This document shows positions 54,523 to 63,807 of a stretch of DNA of 64,000 nucleotides, one piece after another. How positions within the stretch are numbered: position 1 is the stretch's first letter; every line of letters starts with the position of its first letter. Where the stretch lies: the NCBI GenBank assembly GCA_025462645.1, contig JAOAPB010000067.1, positions 1 through 64,000 on the forward strand, written 5' to 3'. The stretch is from Edaphobacter sp. GTDB lineage: Bacteria; Acidobacteriota; Terriglobia; Terriglobales; Acidobacteriaceae. A program made the position numbers and the translations under genes. The notes beneath the pieces are model-generated. The model saw nothing but the letters and a program-made list of their open reading frames with translations. It did no database searches and was not told the origin of the DNA.

Positions 54523-56475
54523 TCAGAGGTCCACTTTCAAAAGCCGCTGCTCTGCAGGAGCGCCTTTCACTTCGAGGCAGAGCCAAGGTCGGGTTTGAAA
54601 AGCTTTCGGCGGTGCAGTCGTAGTTGTGAGTATGTATTGGAATAGAGGAGCTGAAGTAGATTTCTCTAGTTTTTCGGCGAACAGAAAGAGGCGCTTGTAG
54701 ATCTCTTCGCTTAGATCCGCTTCCCTCGGACTGTCATGAATCAATACCCCTGGAAAGTACAGAGATTTCTCCATTGACATCGCTAAGACTGCAAGATCGA
54801 AGGCAACCACCTTAAGCGATTCAATCGCTACGGTAGATCGATAGCCTCCAAGCTCTACATTTAACTTAAGGCCATTACCATCGAGCTTTGCCGATCCTCT
54901 AATGTCACCCGGGACCAATTCACGTAAAACGATGTCAAACCAGTTCGACAGACTCAGGATGATCGTAAAACTGGCGTCCCGGTGTTTAGCAATGCTGAGA
55001 CGAGTTTTCTCCAACGCGTCTTCATTCTTGCTTGCCTCTGACTGAGCCTCATCATACTCGGCAAGAAGTGCTTCGTATTCTTCCACGTCCTCCGACAGCT
55101 TTTGACTCTCTCGAACCGACTTGGAAGAGACATCCATAGATTGCTCAATCTTGCGAAGGGATGCGTCTAATTCGTCAAATAGATTCTGAGCATCGGCAAC
55201 CTCAGCGTTTAGAGCAGGCTCTTCTTGGCGCAACGACGATATTTCCTGCTCCAATGCCCGAAGCAGCTCTCGCTTACGGGAAATCTCCATTTGCAAGCTG
55301 TGAAGATCACACGTTTCCGTGGAGATGCCGCATCCCTCCGCAAGAGCCTTATCGATACCAACTTTGCAGATGGGACAAACAGGATTGTTCTCATTGAGAA
55401 GACGAGCGTGCGCTTCTGGCAATTCAGCGGCGATTGCGGGTCTAATCTTTTGCTTTTCCTCAATCCTTCCGTTTAGCAGCTTAAGCTCGCCTTGCAGCCG
55501 GTTGAATTCATTCTTTGCCACATCTCTCTCGCGTCGTGCCTTTTCAACATCCACCGAGCTAACGCGTTCAGGCAGATTGAGAGCCTTCGAGAACTGCTCT
55601 GTGGCGGCTTTCTTCAATAGCACCACATCGACAGGCGTTCCAGAGAGCGCTTCCCCATCCCTCCGAAGCTTCGTGTAGACATTGACACGTGCCCTTTCAA
55701 GCTGCCATTTGAGACGGTCCAAGTCTGACTTCTTCCCGGTTACGTTCTTGCTTTGGAGTTCCTCCTGCTGCTGCGCTGCCACCTCATTTATTGAAAGAGC
55801 GCCAAGTATGGCGCGAACGACGAGCAGCTTGTCTTCCCCAGACCGATTTACCACGGGAGAAGACGAATTACTTTCGGGCGATCTCCAATTCAAGACATGA
55901 CTGAACCGGCACTCCTGGTCCCTGGTGATCCATGCAAGCAAAGCCTTCCACGCAGATTCTGAACCGATACTGCTCGGCATCAGCTTGGGAGAATCGCCCA
56001 GGATGCTCTGAGTAATTGCGTCAACGAGCGGAGCCATGCCAGTTGCCTGATGTTCTCCTGAGAACAAGTCATCTAGCGAGCCGCCCTCCTGAACCACATC
56101 GCGGCGTCTATGGCCAAGCGACCGAAGAACGATCCAAACTTTGCTGTCGAGGATGATCTCTGCTCCCACACAACCCTTTGGAAAGACTTCTCCGATTCGA
56201 TGGCGCAGATCATCGGATGCAAACGTGTCTTCTCCCAAACAGAAGCGAAACAGGCGGCAAAACGTCGTCTTGCCGCCTCCATGGCCGATCGGTGAGTCTT
56301 CCGTCTGTGAATCAGGCGACCAGACGATATTGAACCCAGGGCGCATTGGGATATCCCGGAGAACCACGTTCGGCTCTCGCCAAATCACAATACGTTTTAC
56401 CCAAAGCTTCGGGCCGGTACGGCCTGCCTCCGGGTTGAGCGAGAACGTCGGACGCGGAAACAATTCAGGCGGCAT
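54523..56475 (-). CDS. SMC/Rad50-like zinc-hook ATPase
   Basis: 650 residues. Walker A-like GHGGGKTT (64-71) is at the N-terminus, two coiled-coil arms span about 240-500, and a CPIC hook (367-370) with further Cys residues (CGISTETC) resembles the Rad50 zinc hook. A C-terminal ATPase half ends with IHDSPREADL in the Walker B position. IHDS instead of LDEP is seen in DUF2326-type ATPases. Its start overlaps the methylase end by 11 bp. A role in sensing DNA ends or structure in defence is inferred. Confidence 0.8.
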   Translation of the reverse strand: MPPELFPRPTFSLNPEAGRTGPKLWVKRIVIWREPNVVLRDIPMRPGFNIVWSPDSQTEDSPIGHGGGKTTFCRLFRFCLGEDTFASDDLRHRIGEVFPKGCVGAEIILDSKVWIVLRSLGHRRRDVVQEGGSLDDLFSGEHQATGMAPLVDAITQSILGDSPKLMPSSIGSESAWKALLAWITRDQECRFSHVLNWRSPESNSSSPVVNRSGEDKLLVVRAILGALSINEVAAQQQEELQSKNVTGKKSDLDRLKWQLERARVNVYTKLRRDGEALSGTPVDVVLLKKAATEQFSKALNLPERVSSVDVEKARRERDVAKNEFNRLQGELKLLNGRIEEKQKIRPAIAAELPEAHARLLNENNPVCPICKVGIDKALAEGCGISTETCDLHSLQMEISRKRELLRALEQEISSLRQEEPALNAEVADAQNLFDELDASLRKIEQSMDVSSKSVRESQKLSEDVEEYEALLAEYDEAQSEASKNEDALEKTRLSIAKHRDASFTIILSLSNWFDIVLRELVPGDIRGSAKLDGNGLKLNVELGGYRSTVAIESLKVVAFDLAVLAMSMEKSLYFPGVLIHDSPREADLSEEIYKRLFLFAEKLEKSTSAPLFQYILTTTTAPPKAFQTRPWLCLEVKGAPAEQRLLKVDL

Positions 56476-59400
56476 GTGCTCTTACCCAGGTCTGGAGGTC
56501 TACGGGAAGTTCGGCTATTGATGTCTCAATCTCCATACCTTCCATGGCTTTCATTACAAAGCCCGCGCGCCCATCGGCCCAGCCTTCCGTTAAGAAATCT
56601 TGCACTATAGAACCAGGGGCCCAAGTATCGTTTGTAGCGTCTTCCAAAAGTGCGTGCATACCTCGCAGCTGAGTATAAGCATCGCGCCACTCGATGTTGC
56701 CGCGAGGTATAAATTGGATCACGTTTGCTGCCCCAGAAGCGCGGGCGCTACTTCCGATCAGGCGTTGCCAAGTTTTTAGATCTGTGCCGGAGAGTCGAGA
56801 GGTAATTAGTTGGGGATTCAAAGCGTAGAGCGCAGCCAGGCGAACTCGTGCTGCCGATGTTGGCCCTGACAGCTGCTTGAGAATTGCTGCAAGCTGAAGC
56901 TGAACTGAAATGCTGTTGTAGTTTGGCATAGCCCAGACATCGTTGGGCAAAGTGGAAGGGTCGGCAAACGGCGAGTGTTCGACAGAAGTGCTCTCGATGC
57001 CTTCGAACAGCGGACCAGCCCCCAGAAGGAAATTCTGGTCGGAGAGGTTCCGTTGGCCAATGGTCATGGATTGCACGGCACTCTGCGGCGGAGCGACGTA
57101 TGGCTGCGGGCAGGACAGTTCGCCACGCTCCATTCGGTCCCAAGCGTCGAGTACAAGGCGCCGGGTGCGGTACTCCTTGTGGAGCTTCAACTCCTTTTCC
57201 TTGAACACGCGGAAAGTCTCGCTTGGGTAGTCGGCACCCATCACATCGGCAGGGTCGAGGATGTAGCGAAGCTCGTCGAGGGTGAGGCCGTAGGCGTGCG
57301 CATACCAAGCGTCGATTTCGGCACGAAGGGTCGCTCTAAGCACGTCGTCCCATGCGAATGGTGGACCGTCATAGCCGAGATCATGCGCGAATGGTGACAT
57401 CGAATGGCTTGTGTAGGTCAATTCCAAGACCCGAGGAACCAAGAAATCTAAAGCCGTCTGATCGAAATAGGAAGGCGGTAGCACGGGCAACTGTTCCATG
57501 ATGAAAAATGTGAGATGAGTTCCACCGATCTTCTGCCGTGCCACATAGTCGCAAATTAAGGAACACAGAGTGCCGAGTAGAGCAGCAGCTAGAGGGGCCG
57601 AGACCGTGTCCTCTAAGAGGATGAGGGACAGATTGTGTCCAACTGCAGTCGCAGGCAGAGCACACGCGACAATAGTTCGCTCGTTTGTTGCATTTGTTAT
57701 GTCTCGAAAGCCTAGAAACCATCCAAACTGATATCCGCCGGCTGAGGCAGCTGCCTGTACTGTTCGCTCATGTACCCAGTAGCGTGGATTTATCTCCAAG
57801 CTTGAATCACTCTTCTCTTGCACTGTGAGATCTCGGCTTTCGTCGTCCTCATATGTTGCCCATCGGTGATCGAATTGGTGAATCAGCTTGGCCTCATACA
57901 ACGGAAGATGATATCCAGGGCTATCGTCTCCTTCAATCAGGCTTTCATAGATGATCCACTGGTTCCCGGACACTTCTGCATTGGACGCTTTCTCGAATTC
58001 AGCGCGGCTTCCGAAGAGTTCAGAATCGGTGGTCATATTGAACAATCCCTGGCGAAAGCGAAACTTCCAGACATCCTTGCCGGAACTTTCACGGATCAGT
58101 ATGGGTACACGTTCGTATATTTTCTCAGTGAGCAAGGCATCCGCCTTGGAACGAAATACCGGAGAGGTCTGAGTCCGTGGGTTGATGAGTGCCACTTGAG
58201 ATCCGGAGAATCTGAAGTGACGCTCTTGTTCGTCTAGCTGCTCCACCCTCCGCATGAAAAACGCAAAATCTGTGGTGCTGTTGTTTGTTGGAGCCGTAAT
58301 GAAGAGGCAGAATTGGAAGGCGTGATGAACCGCGGGAAAAATGAATTCTTCGTTTTCAAAGGAAAAGACTTCGGTCAGCCGCTCTCGATTCACCATGTGG
58401 CTGAAGAAAGCTGCGGTGCCGGCATCTGTAACGATGCCCCTTGGAAAGATTCCTCCCGAGTGACCCTTTGCTCCTCCCAGGTTCAAAAAAAGTTCAGCGA
58501 ATAGTGCATAAGTATTGGTTTTTCCTTTTGCAGTTAGTTCAAAACGACCGGAACCGCGAACGAATTCGTTGCCTGCTTCAAATCTTCGCTTCTCGACCTC
58601 GAATGCTGCGAATACAGCTGGCTGAGTTTCTCGAAGTGCGGCGATGGCTTTTTTTCGCGCAGCGCCTGACATTTCCGCAATCTCCGGTGCCCGCTTAGCA
58701 AAATACTCTTCCTCTCCAAGTTGCATGACCTCCCATGGAGGATTGCCGAGTACCGCGTCGAATCCTCCTGAGGCGAGAATGTCGGGGAATTCCAGCGCCC
58801 AATGAAACGCACGCGCAGTGGAGGCAAGTTCGCGAGCAGTTCCCAGTCGCGGACCGTACACGGTGCCTGCGCTCATAGCGGTATGTACATCCGCCGTTGT
58901 CGGGATCAAGCTATTGTCTTCGTGACGTGCGGTTTCTTGTGTCTTGAGCGACAAAAATGCGGCGATGTACAGATCAGCGGCCTGGGCAATATTCTGCAGG
59001 CGGGGGTCGTGAGACGCCGAGTCGAAACGTTCCCGCTTGGCATTGATTTCCGCAACAGTATCCTCCGGCAGTTGGCGTACCGCGCGCAGCGACTGTGCCA
59101 GCTTTGGCAGTGCGAGCGTGTCAGACGTCCCGGACAGCCTCATGCGTATCTGGCCCTTGATCTCGTCTCGATTCTTTTTGCTGAAGTCTTTCGCAACCGT
59201 CTTGTCGTCGCCGATGAGCGGCTTATAAGCCGCGTCGGGAATCCCTTTGCTCAGGACATCGATGGTGAAAATGCCGAGAAGGGAGTCTCCGAGCCGGATG
59301 TTGGCATCGAGGAATCCGAGCGGTTTGCCGGGTTCCACGGTTTCGATCCATAGGGCAACTTTCGTGAGTTCGACGGCCATGGGATTGCGATCAACACCGT

Positions 59401-61033
59401 GGATGCAGGAACGAACAACATCGCGCAAGGCGGCGAGACGCTGCTGCTCGGTATGAATGTCGCCGTGGCGGATGCGCACAACCCGCTTGGCTACGCGACG
59501 CGCAGCGGCGAGAAGGAAATGGCCGGAACCGCAGGCAGGATCGATGACCGTGACTCCAAGCAGACCACGGACAGGGTCTTCCGACTCGCTTTCGATCCGG
59601 TCGAGAACGGGGTCGAGTGCGCTATCGAGCAGTACCTGTACGAGAGAGTCCGGCGTGTAGTAGCTGCCGCTTGTCTTACGGGCGTTGCCCTTAGTCTGTG
59701 CACCTTCCGCGAATTTAAACTCCCGACCGTCGCTGCTGAGGCGCGGTGTAAGTTCGAGCAGGCTTTCGTACACGGAGCCGAGCTCTTCGGTCTCCATGTC
59801 CCGCCAGTTGACCGGCATCAAAAGCCCTTCGTCCCGAAGCCACGCCAGGCGGAAGATGGCCTCCATTAAGAAGCGATTAGATATGTGAATACGATCCAAC
59901 TTAGGTGTTGCCGAGGCAGCGAAGATACCGCCGAGCGCCGGGAGACCGAGCCGTGGTTCTCCGTTCGCTAGGGCACCGAAGGTAACGCGGAGACCCGACC
60001 AACGGTCGTGGAAGTTATCCCATCCACTCCGTCTAATCGCTCTGTCGCGCAAAGCTCCCAGCGAGTAGCCTTGGGCATACAGCTTGCGCTGCTCTTCGGA
60101 AGCATTCGGGATGTGCAGTAGGTTACGATCCTCCGCAGCGAGCAAGAAGATCAACTTATAGACAAGTCGCAACAGTTGGCGAAAGTATTCGTCGATTGGC
60201 CAAGTGCCTTCCCGCAGCCGCAAACTTAACTCTGTGTTCGCGGGATTCGTCAGGAAGCCGGTGCCAAGTGCAAGCAGGGCGGCTTCCACGCCATCGCGAA
60301 GGCGATCGCGGGCTGCCAAGCCTTCCTTGCTGCCGGACTCGCGCCAGCGTTCCAGCGGCGAGTCCACGGGCAGCGCACCGAGACGACCAAAACGGCTTAC
60401 GTGAAGCACGAGCCAAAGTGCCGAGAAGCCCGCGTAGTCTTCGGCCTCAAAGATCTGACGAAGGTCAGCTTCGAGATAGGCCGGGCGGGTCAGGCTTTCG
60501 TTGTCGCGCAGCAGGCGTAGTGATTCACCATTCGTACAGAGTCCCCATACGGCTCCTTCGTCCGCGTTCAACCAATCCTGCAAAGCTGAAGCAGCGGAGC
60601 GGCGGCGATCCTGCGAAAGTGAATTGCTGGCGTGATCGAGACCGTCGGATGGTGGGACGACAACAACTGGGACACGACCACCTAGGGCTTCTAGCGTTAC
60701 CGGGAAACGCCTGTCGTTGCGGAACTTCGGAGTCTTGACAGCCTGAATGTCGGAAAAGCCAAAGACTACGCGAAGAAGCTGCTCAGTGAACTCGATCGTT
60801 TTGTGACGTGCAGGGGTATTTGAGGCATGAAGATCACGGAAGAGAGCCTGTCCGATGCGGAAATAACGGGCGGTTTCGTCTCGAAGCGTCAGACCCTTCG
60901 GGATACTGTAGTCGGCATCGGTTTGCTCCTCAGCCTTGCGTTCAGCGACCGCCGCGAACTTCGCGGAAGACAGGAGCGATCCTTCAAGAGTGATAGCGTC
61001 GAAACTCAGGGTGGACTTGCGAACACGCGCCAT
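56465..61033 (-). CDS. Large adenine-type DNA methylase (DISARM DrmMI-like)
   Basis: 1522 residues. Residues 1 to ~450 form a region like the N-terminus of Eco57I-type/DrmMI proteins. The methylase core has the SAM motif DPACGSGHF (498-506) and catalytic NPPW (764-767), as in N6-adenine methylases. A target-recognition-like region (GGTHLTFFIMEQLPVLPPSY) and a long C-terminal tail follow. It starts 2 bp after the helicase stop. It is not PglX by its N-terminus. I cannot see a convincing nuclease motif. It likely marks self DNA, or senses unmodified DNA. Confidence 0.85.
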   Translation of the reverse strand: MARVRKSTLSFDAITLEGSLLSSAKFAAVAERKAEEQTDADYSIPKGLTLRDETARYFRIGQALFRDLHASNTPARHKTIEFTEQLLRVVFGFSDIQAVKTPKFRNDRRFPVTLEALGGRVPVVVVPPSDGLDHASNSLSQDRRRSAASALQDWLNADEGAVWGLCTNGESLRLLRDNESLTRPAYLEADLRQIFEAEDYAGFSALWLVLHVSRFGRLGALPVDSPLERWRESGSKEGLAARDRLRDGVEAALLALGTGFLTNPANTELSLRLREGTWPIDEYFRQLLRLVYKLIFLLAAEDRNLLHIPNASEEQRKLYAQGYSLGALRDRAIRRSGWDNFHDRWSGLRVTFGALANGEPRLGLPALGGIFAASATPKLDRIHISNRFLMEAIFRLAWLRDEGLLMPVNWRDMETEELGSVYESLLELTPRLSSDGREFKFAEGAQTKGNARKTSGSYYTPDSLVQVLLDSALDPVLDRIESESEDPVRGLLGVTVIDPACGSGHFLLAAARRVAKRVVRIRHGDIHTEQQRLAALRDVVRSCIHGVDRNPMAVELTKVALWIETVEPGKPLGFLDANIRLGDSLLGIFTIDVLSKGIPDAAYKPLIGDDKTVAKDFSKKNRDEIKGQIRMRLSGTSDTLALPKLAQSLRAVRQLPEDTVAEINAKRERFDSASHDPRLQNIAQAADLYIAAFLSLKTQETARHEDNSLIPTTADVHTAMSAGTVYGPRLGTARELASTARAFHWALEFPDILASGGFDAVLGNPPWEVMQLGEEEYFAKRAPEIAEMSGAARKKAIAALRETQPAVFAAFEVEKRRFEAGNEFVRGSGRFELTAKGKTNTYALFAELFLNLGGAKGHSGGIFPRGIVTDAGTAAFFSHMVNRERLTEVFSFENEEFIFPAVHHAFQFCLFITAPTNNSTTDFAFFMRRVEQLDEQERHFRFSGSQVALINPRTQTSPVFRSKADALLTEKIYERVPILIRESSGKDVWKFRFRQGLFNMTTDSELFGSRAEFEKASNAEVSGNQWIIYESLIEGDDSPGYHLPLYEAKLIHQFDHRWATYEDDESRDLTVQEKSDSSLEINPRYWVHERTVQAAASAGGYQFGWFLGFRDITNATNERTIVACALPATAVGHNLSLILLEDTVSAPLAAALLGTLCSLICDYVARQKIGGTHLTFFIMEQLPVLPPSYFDQTALDFLVPRVLELTYTSHSMSPFAHDLGYDGPPFAWDDVLRATLRAEIDAWYAHAYGLTLDELRYILDPADVMGADYPSETFRVFKEKELKLHKEYRTRRLVLDAWDRMERGELSCPQPYVAPPQSAVQSMTIGQRNLSDQNFLLGAGPLFEGIESTSVEHSPFADPSTLPNDVWAMPNYNSISVQLQLAAILKQLSGPTSAARVRLAALYALNPQLITSRLSGTDLKTWQRLIGSSARASGAANVIQFIPRGNIEWRDAYTQLRGMHALLEDATNDTWAPGSIVQDFLTEGWADGRAGFVMKAMEGMEIETSIAELPVDLQTWVRAHAA

Positions 61034-61035
61034 TC

Positions 61036-63807
61036 CTAGACGCCTCCCGGAATGAGCACGTACACACCGAGGACGTCTGGAGGGAGAACTGGCTCTACAG
61101 TGACGCGGGGTGCCCCAGGCATGGACGCGGTAGCCGACCGTACTCGCTCATGGTCAGCAAGCAAGATCTTCGCTCGTTGAGCGGCATAGGCGGCGATTGG
61201 ACCGCTCTCGCCTCGCATTGCTTCGATACGTGTAAGAGCCTGCCGAACGATGCGGTCCTGAGCAACTACAGCCAGGTTTTCGGTTGCAGGTGAACGGAGT
61301 AATTCGAACGCCTCATCTCCAACGTGGGTCGGAGCGTCTGCATTCCCGGTGAAGGCGAGGACGCCGGCTTCTTCGACCAGCAAGAGCTTTTCCTGACGAC
61401 CATGCACGAACAGTTTGAAACGGAGCCGCATGAGCAGAACAAAGGTTTGAGAAGACACGTCCTTGGTCGCCCAAACGCCGCAACGTCCAAGTGATCGCCC
61501 CGTGGTCTCACTTGGCTGCAGAGCGCTTTCAAGCAGGAAATCGGCCAGAGTTGAGGGAAGGGGGTGGCTGCGAACAACCACCTCGGCATTAGGGGGTGCA
61601 GGTTCCTGAAACGTGATCTTCAATGTTCCCTGTAGCCCGCGCGCAGCGAGTCGCTCTAAAACCGTTGGAGGCAAGGCTTCCAGATGCGCCAATTCGATTC
61701 CTCCGGTCAACGACTCAAGTCCGGCATTGAGCCGCCCCATAGCCCTAGCCAGAAAGCGCCGAACATCTTCAGGACCGCCCAGCAGGGTTTGCCAACGCTG
61801 CCATTCGGGGATCACTTCATCAGGACGAAGAGTGTTCTGGGCGAAAACTGCGCGTGAGCGACGCTCGCCCTCTTCGGCATCGCGCCAACGACGGTCAACT
61901 TCGTCCGTGTCCGCCGACAGTTCGATACCGAGGTCGAGGCGAAGTTGCTCAGAACGGCCTTTGCGAAGAAGCAAAGCGTTTAGAAGAGCACCCGCCACCG
62001 CTGACCGCTCTTCCGGTAGAGGTACTGTGACGCCGGTTGCTTTGCGGATGGCTTCGGCCTTGCGGAGCACAACCTGAAGAACCGCTCCGTCAATGGAACT
62101 GTCGGGAGAGTAAAGAAGCACAGATCGGACAACCTTTGATTGCCCAAAGCGATCTACGCGGCCTTCCCGTTGCTGATGCCGCGTCGGATTCCAAGAGAGG
62201 TCGTAATGCACAACGGAATCGAAGAGATGCTGGAGGTTGATACCCTCTGACAGGCAATCGGTCGCAACAAGGATGCGCTGGGGCGCGCTTCCCATAGACT
62301 CAACTCGTGCACGGCGGTCTTCGGGCGTCAGCAATCCTGTGACTGCTTCGACGCAAAGCTTGGGAAATGCCTTGCGAAGTCCAGCAGCGACATGTTCCGC
62401 CGTAGCGATGAAACGACAGAAGAGTATTGGGTTGGAGCCATCTTTGAGTAAGGGACGCAGGAGCTCTGTAATCGCATTGAGCTTTGGATCTGGAGCGGTC
62501 GTCAGAGCCTCCGCTTGTCGAACCAAAGCGGCCAGCGCTGGGTCATCAAGTACGACAGCGGCAGGCTCGACATCCAGTCCTTCGGCTTCGTCATCGTCGC
62601 AAAGCTGCTCTTCCAGAACCGCTACGTCGCTCAATCGCGTACGCAAAGCGCTATGGGCGGCGGCGGGCGAAGACCCGACACATCGCATGAGAGCAAGCGT
62701 GCTCCAGAATGCCATCCGCCTATTCCGCTTATCGCTGCCCGCGCCCTCTACGACACCGAGGCAGTAGTCCAGGACATTGTCATGAAAAGCCTGATGCGCA
62801 GGATTGAACCGGTAGGGCTTTTCTGTTGTGTCGTGGCGAGGGGGAAAGGAGCGATCTTCGCCCCAATCCTTGCTTCTAATATCGATTCGACGCCGCTGAA
62901 CAAAATGCCGCGCCAATCTACGACGAGAAGCTTCGTCTTCCAGCGAACTGCTGCTGAATTGCGGATCGAGCAACGACAAAAGGCGGCTGAATGCCTGCTC
63001 ATCACCGCTGTGAGGTGTTGCCGTCAGAAGGAGCAGGTGTCGGTTCGGATCTTCCGCAATTTTCCGAAGCAACTCAAATCGCTGCTGCCGCCCGAGGTGG
63101 GCGCCAACGCAGGAGTGTGCCTCGTCAACGATCACAAACGGAGGACATGCCCGTCCGAAGCTGTCGCGTCGCTTTTCGGCCTTAATGTAGTCCAAGCTAA
63201 CGACGGTGAATGGGTTCGCCTCGAAGAGAGTCTGTGACTGTGCTAATCCCCGTTCAAGCCGAGCTGCCGAGGCTGCTGTGACTGCCACAGCGTCAAGATC
63301 AAACTTGCTGTGCAGTTCTCCAGTCCATTGTTCAACCAGATGTGGCGGACACAAGACAGCGAACCGGTCAATTTCTCCACGATCGACGAGCTCACGCAGA
63401 ATGAGGCCCGCCTCTATGGTCTTACCGATACCTACGTCGTCCGCAATCATCAGCCGAACCGTTTGCTGGCGGAGCGCCATGAGTAACGGCACCAACTGGT
63501 ATGCTCGGGGATCGAACGCTACCCGAGCAGCCGAGCGGAATGGTCCCGCCCCTCGGCGAAGTGACAACCGCAATGCTTCGCCTAGCAACAAAGCTGCGTC
63601 TTGTGTTGCCCGGTCCTCCGCTTGCGGAAGGTCAAATTGAGCCGGAAGGACAGGATCTGCTTCGAGCATGGGGTCGATGAGTTGAACATCCAACTCGCTG
63701 CCCGTGAGCGGACGAAGGGAAAGAAGTGACTTGTCAACGGAAGGCAATGCGACCCATTCACGCCCCCGCGCCCGAACGAGGTCCCCTGGCGAAAATGTAA
63801 CGATCAC
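61036..63807 (-). CDS. SNF2-type helicase (DISARM DrmD-like)
   Basis: 923 residues from a GTG start. The N-terminus PGDLVRARGREWVALPSVDK is like DrmD. The helicase motifs are DDVGIGKTIEAG (124-135), DEAH (228-231), LLLTATPHSG, and the C-terminal half ILVATDCLSEGINL with QQREGRVDRFGQ. It is a DNA translocase and the first complete gene of the operon. The TGA of the previous gene overlaps the GTG start (GTGA), so the two are translationally coupled. Confidence 0.87.
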   Translation of the reverse strand: MIVTFSPGDLVRARGREWVALPSVDKSLLSLRPLTGSELDVQLIDPMLEADPVLPAQFDLPQAEDRATQDAALLLGEALRLSLRRGAGPFRSAARVAFDPRAYQLVPLLMALRQQTVRLMIADDVGIGKTIEAGLILRELVDRGEIDRFAVLCPPHLVEQWTGELHSKFDLDAVAVTAASAARLERGLAQSQTLFEANPFTVVSLDYIKAEKRRDSFGRACPPFVIVDEAHSCVGAHLGRQQRFELLRKIAEDPNRHLLLLTATPHSGDEQAFSRLLSLLDPQFSSSSLEDEASRRRLARHFVQRRRIDIRSKDWGEDRSFPPRHDTTEKPYRFNPAHQAFHDNVLDYCLGVVEGAGSDKRNRRMAFWSTLALMRCVGSSPAAAHSALRTRLSDVAVLEEQLCDDDEAEGLDVEPAAVVLDDPALAALVRQAEALTTAPDPKLNAITELLRPLLKDGSNPILFCRFIATAEHVAAGLRKAFPKLCVEAVTGLLTPEDRRARVESMGSAPQRILVATDCLSEGINLQHLFDSVVHYDLSWNPTRHQQREGRVDRFGQSKVVRSVLLYSPDSSIDGAVLQVVLRKAEAIRKATGVTVPLPEERSAVAGALLNALLLRKGRSEQLRLDLGIELSADTDEVDRRWRDAEEGERRSRAVFAQNTLRPDEVIPEWQRWQTLLGGPEDVRRFLARAMGRLNAGLESLTGGIELAHLEALPPTVLERLAARGLQGTLKITFQEPAPPNAEVVVRSHPLPSTLADFLLESALQPSETTGRSLGRCGVWATKDVSSQTFVLLMRLRFKLFVHGRQEKLLLVEEAGVLAFTGNADAPTHVGDEAFELLRSPATENLAVVAQDRIVRQALTRIEAMRGESGPIAAYAAQRAKILLADHERVRSATASMPGAPRVTVEPVLPPDVLGVYVLIPGGV

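Noticed and set aside
52793-56475. A classical Septu (PtuA-PtuB) system
   Set aside because: The HNH protein is of the HNH_2 type, longer than PtuB, and the ATPase has a zinc hook and a DUF2326-like end; the pair is also embedded in a helicase-methylase operon.
56465-61033. BREX PglX identity for the large methylase
   Set aside because: The N-terminus does not look like PglX, and no pglZ, brxC or other BREX gene is adjacent within the window.
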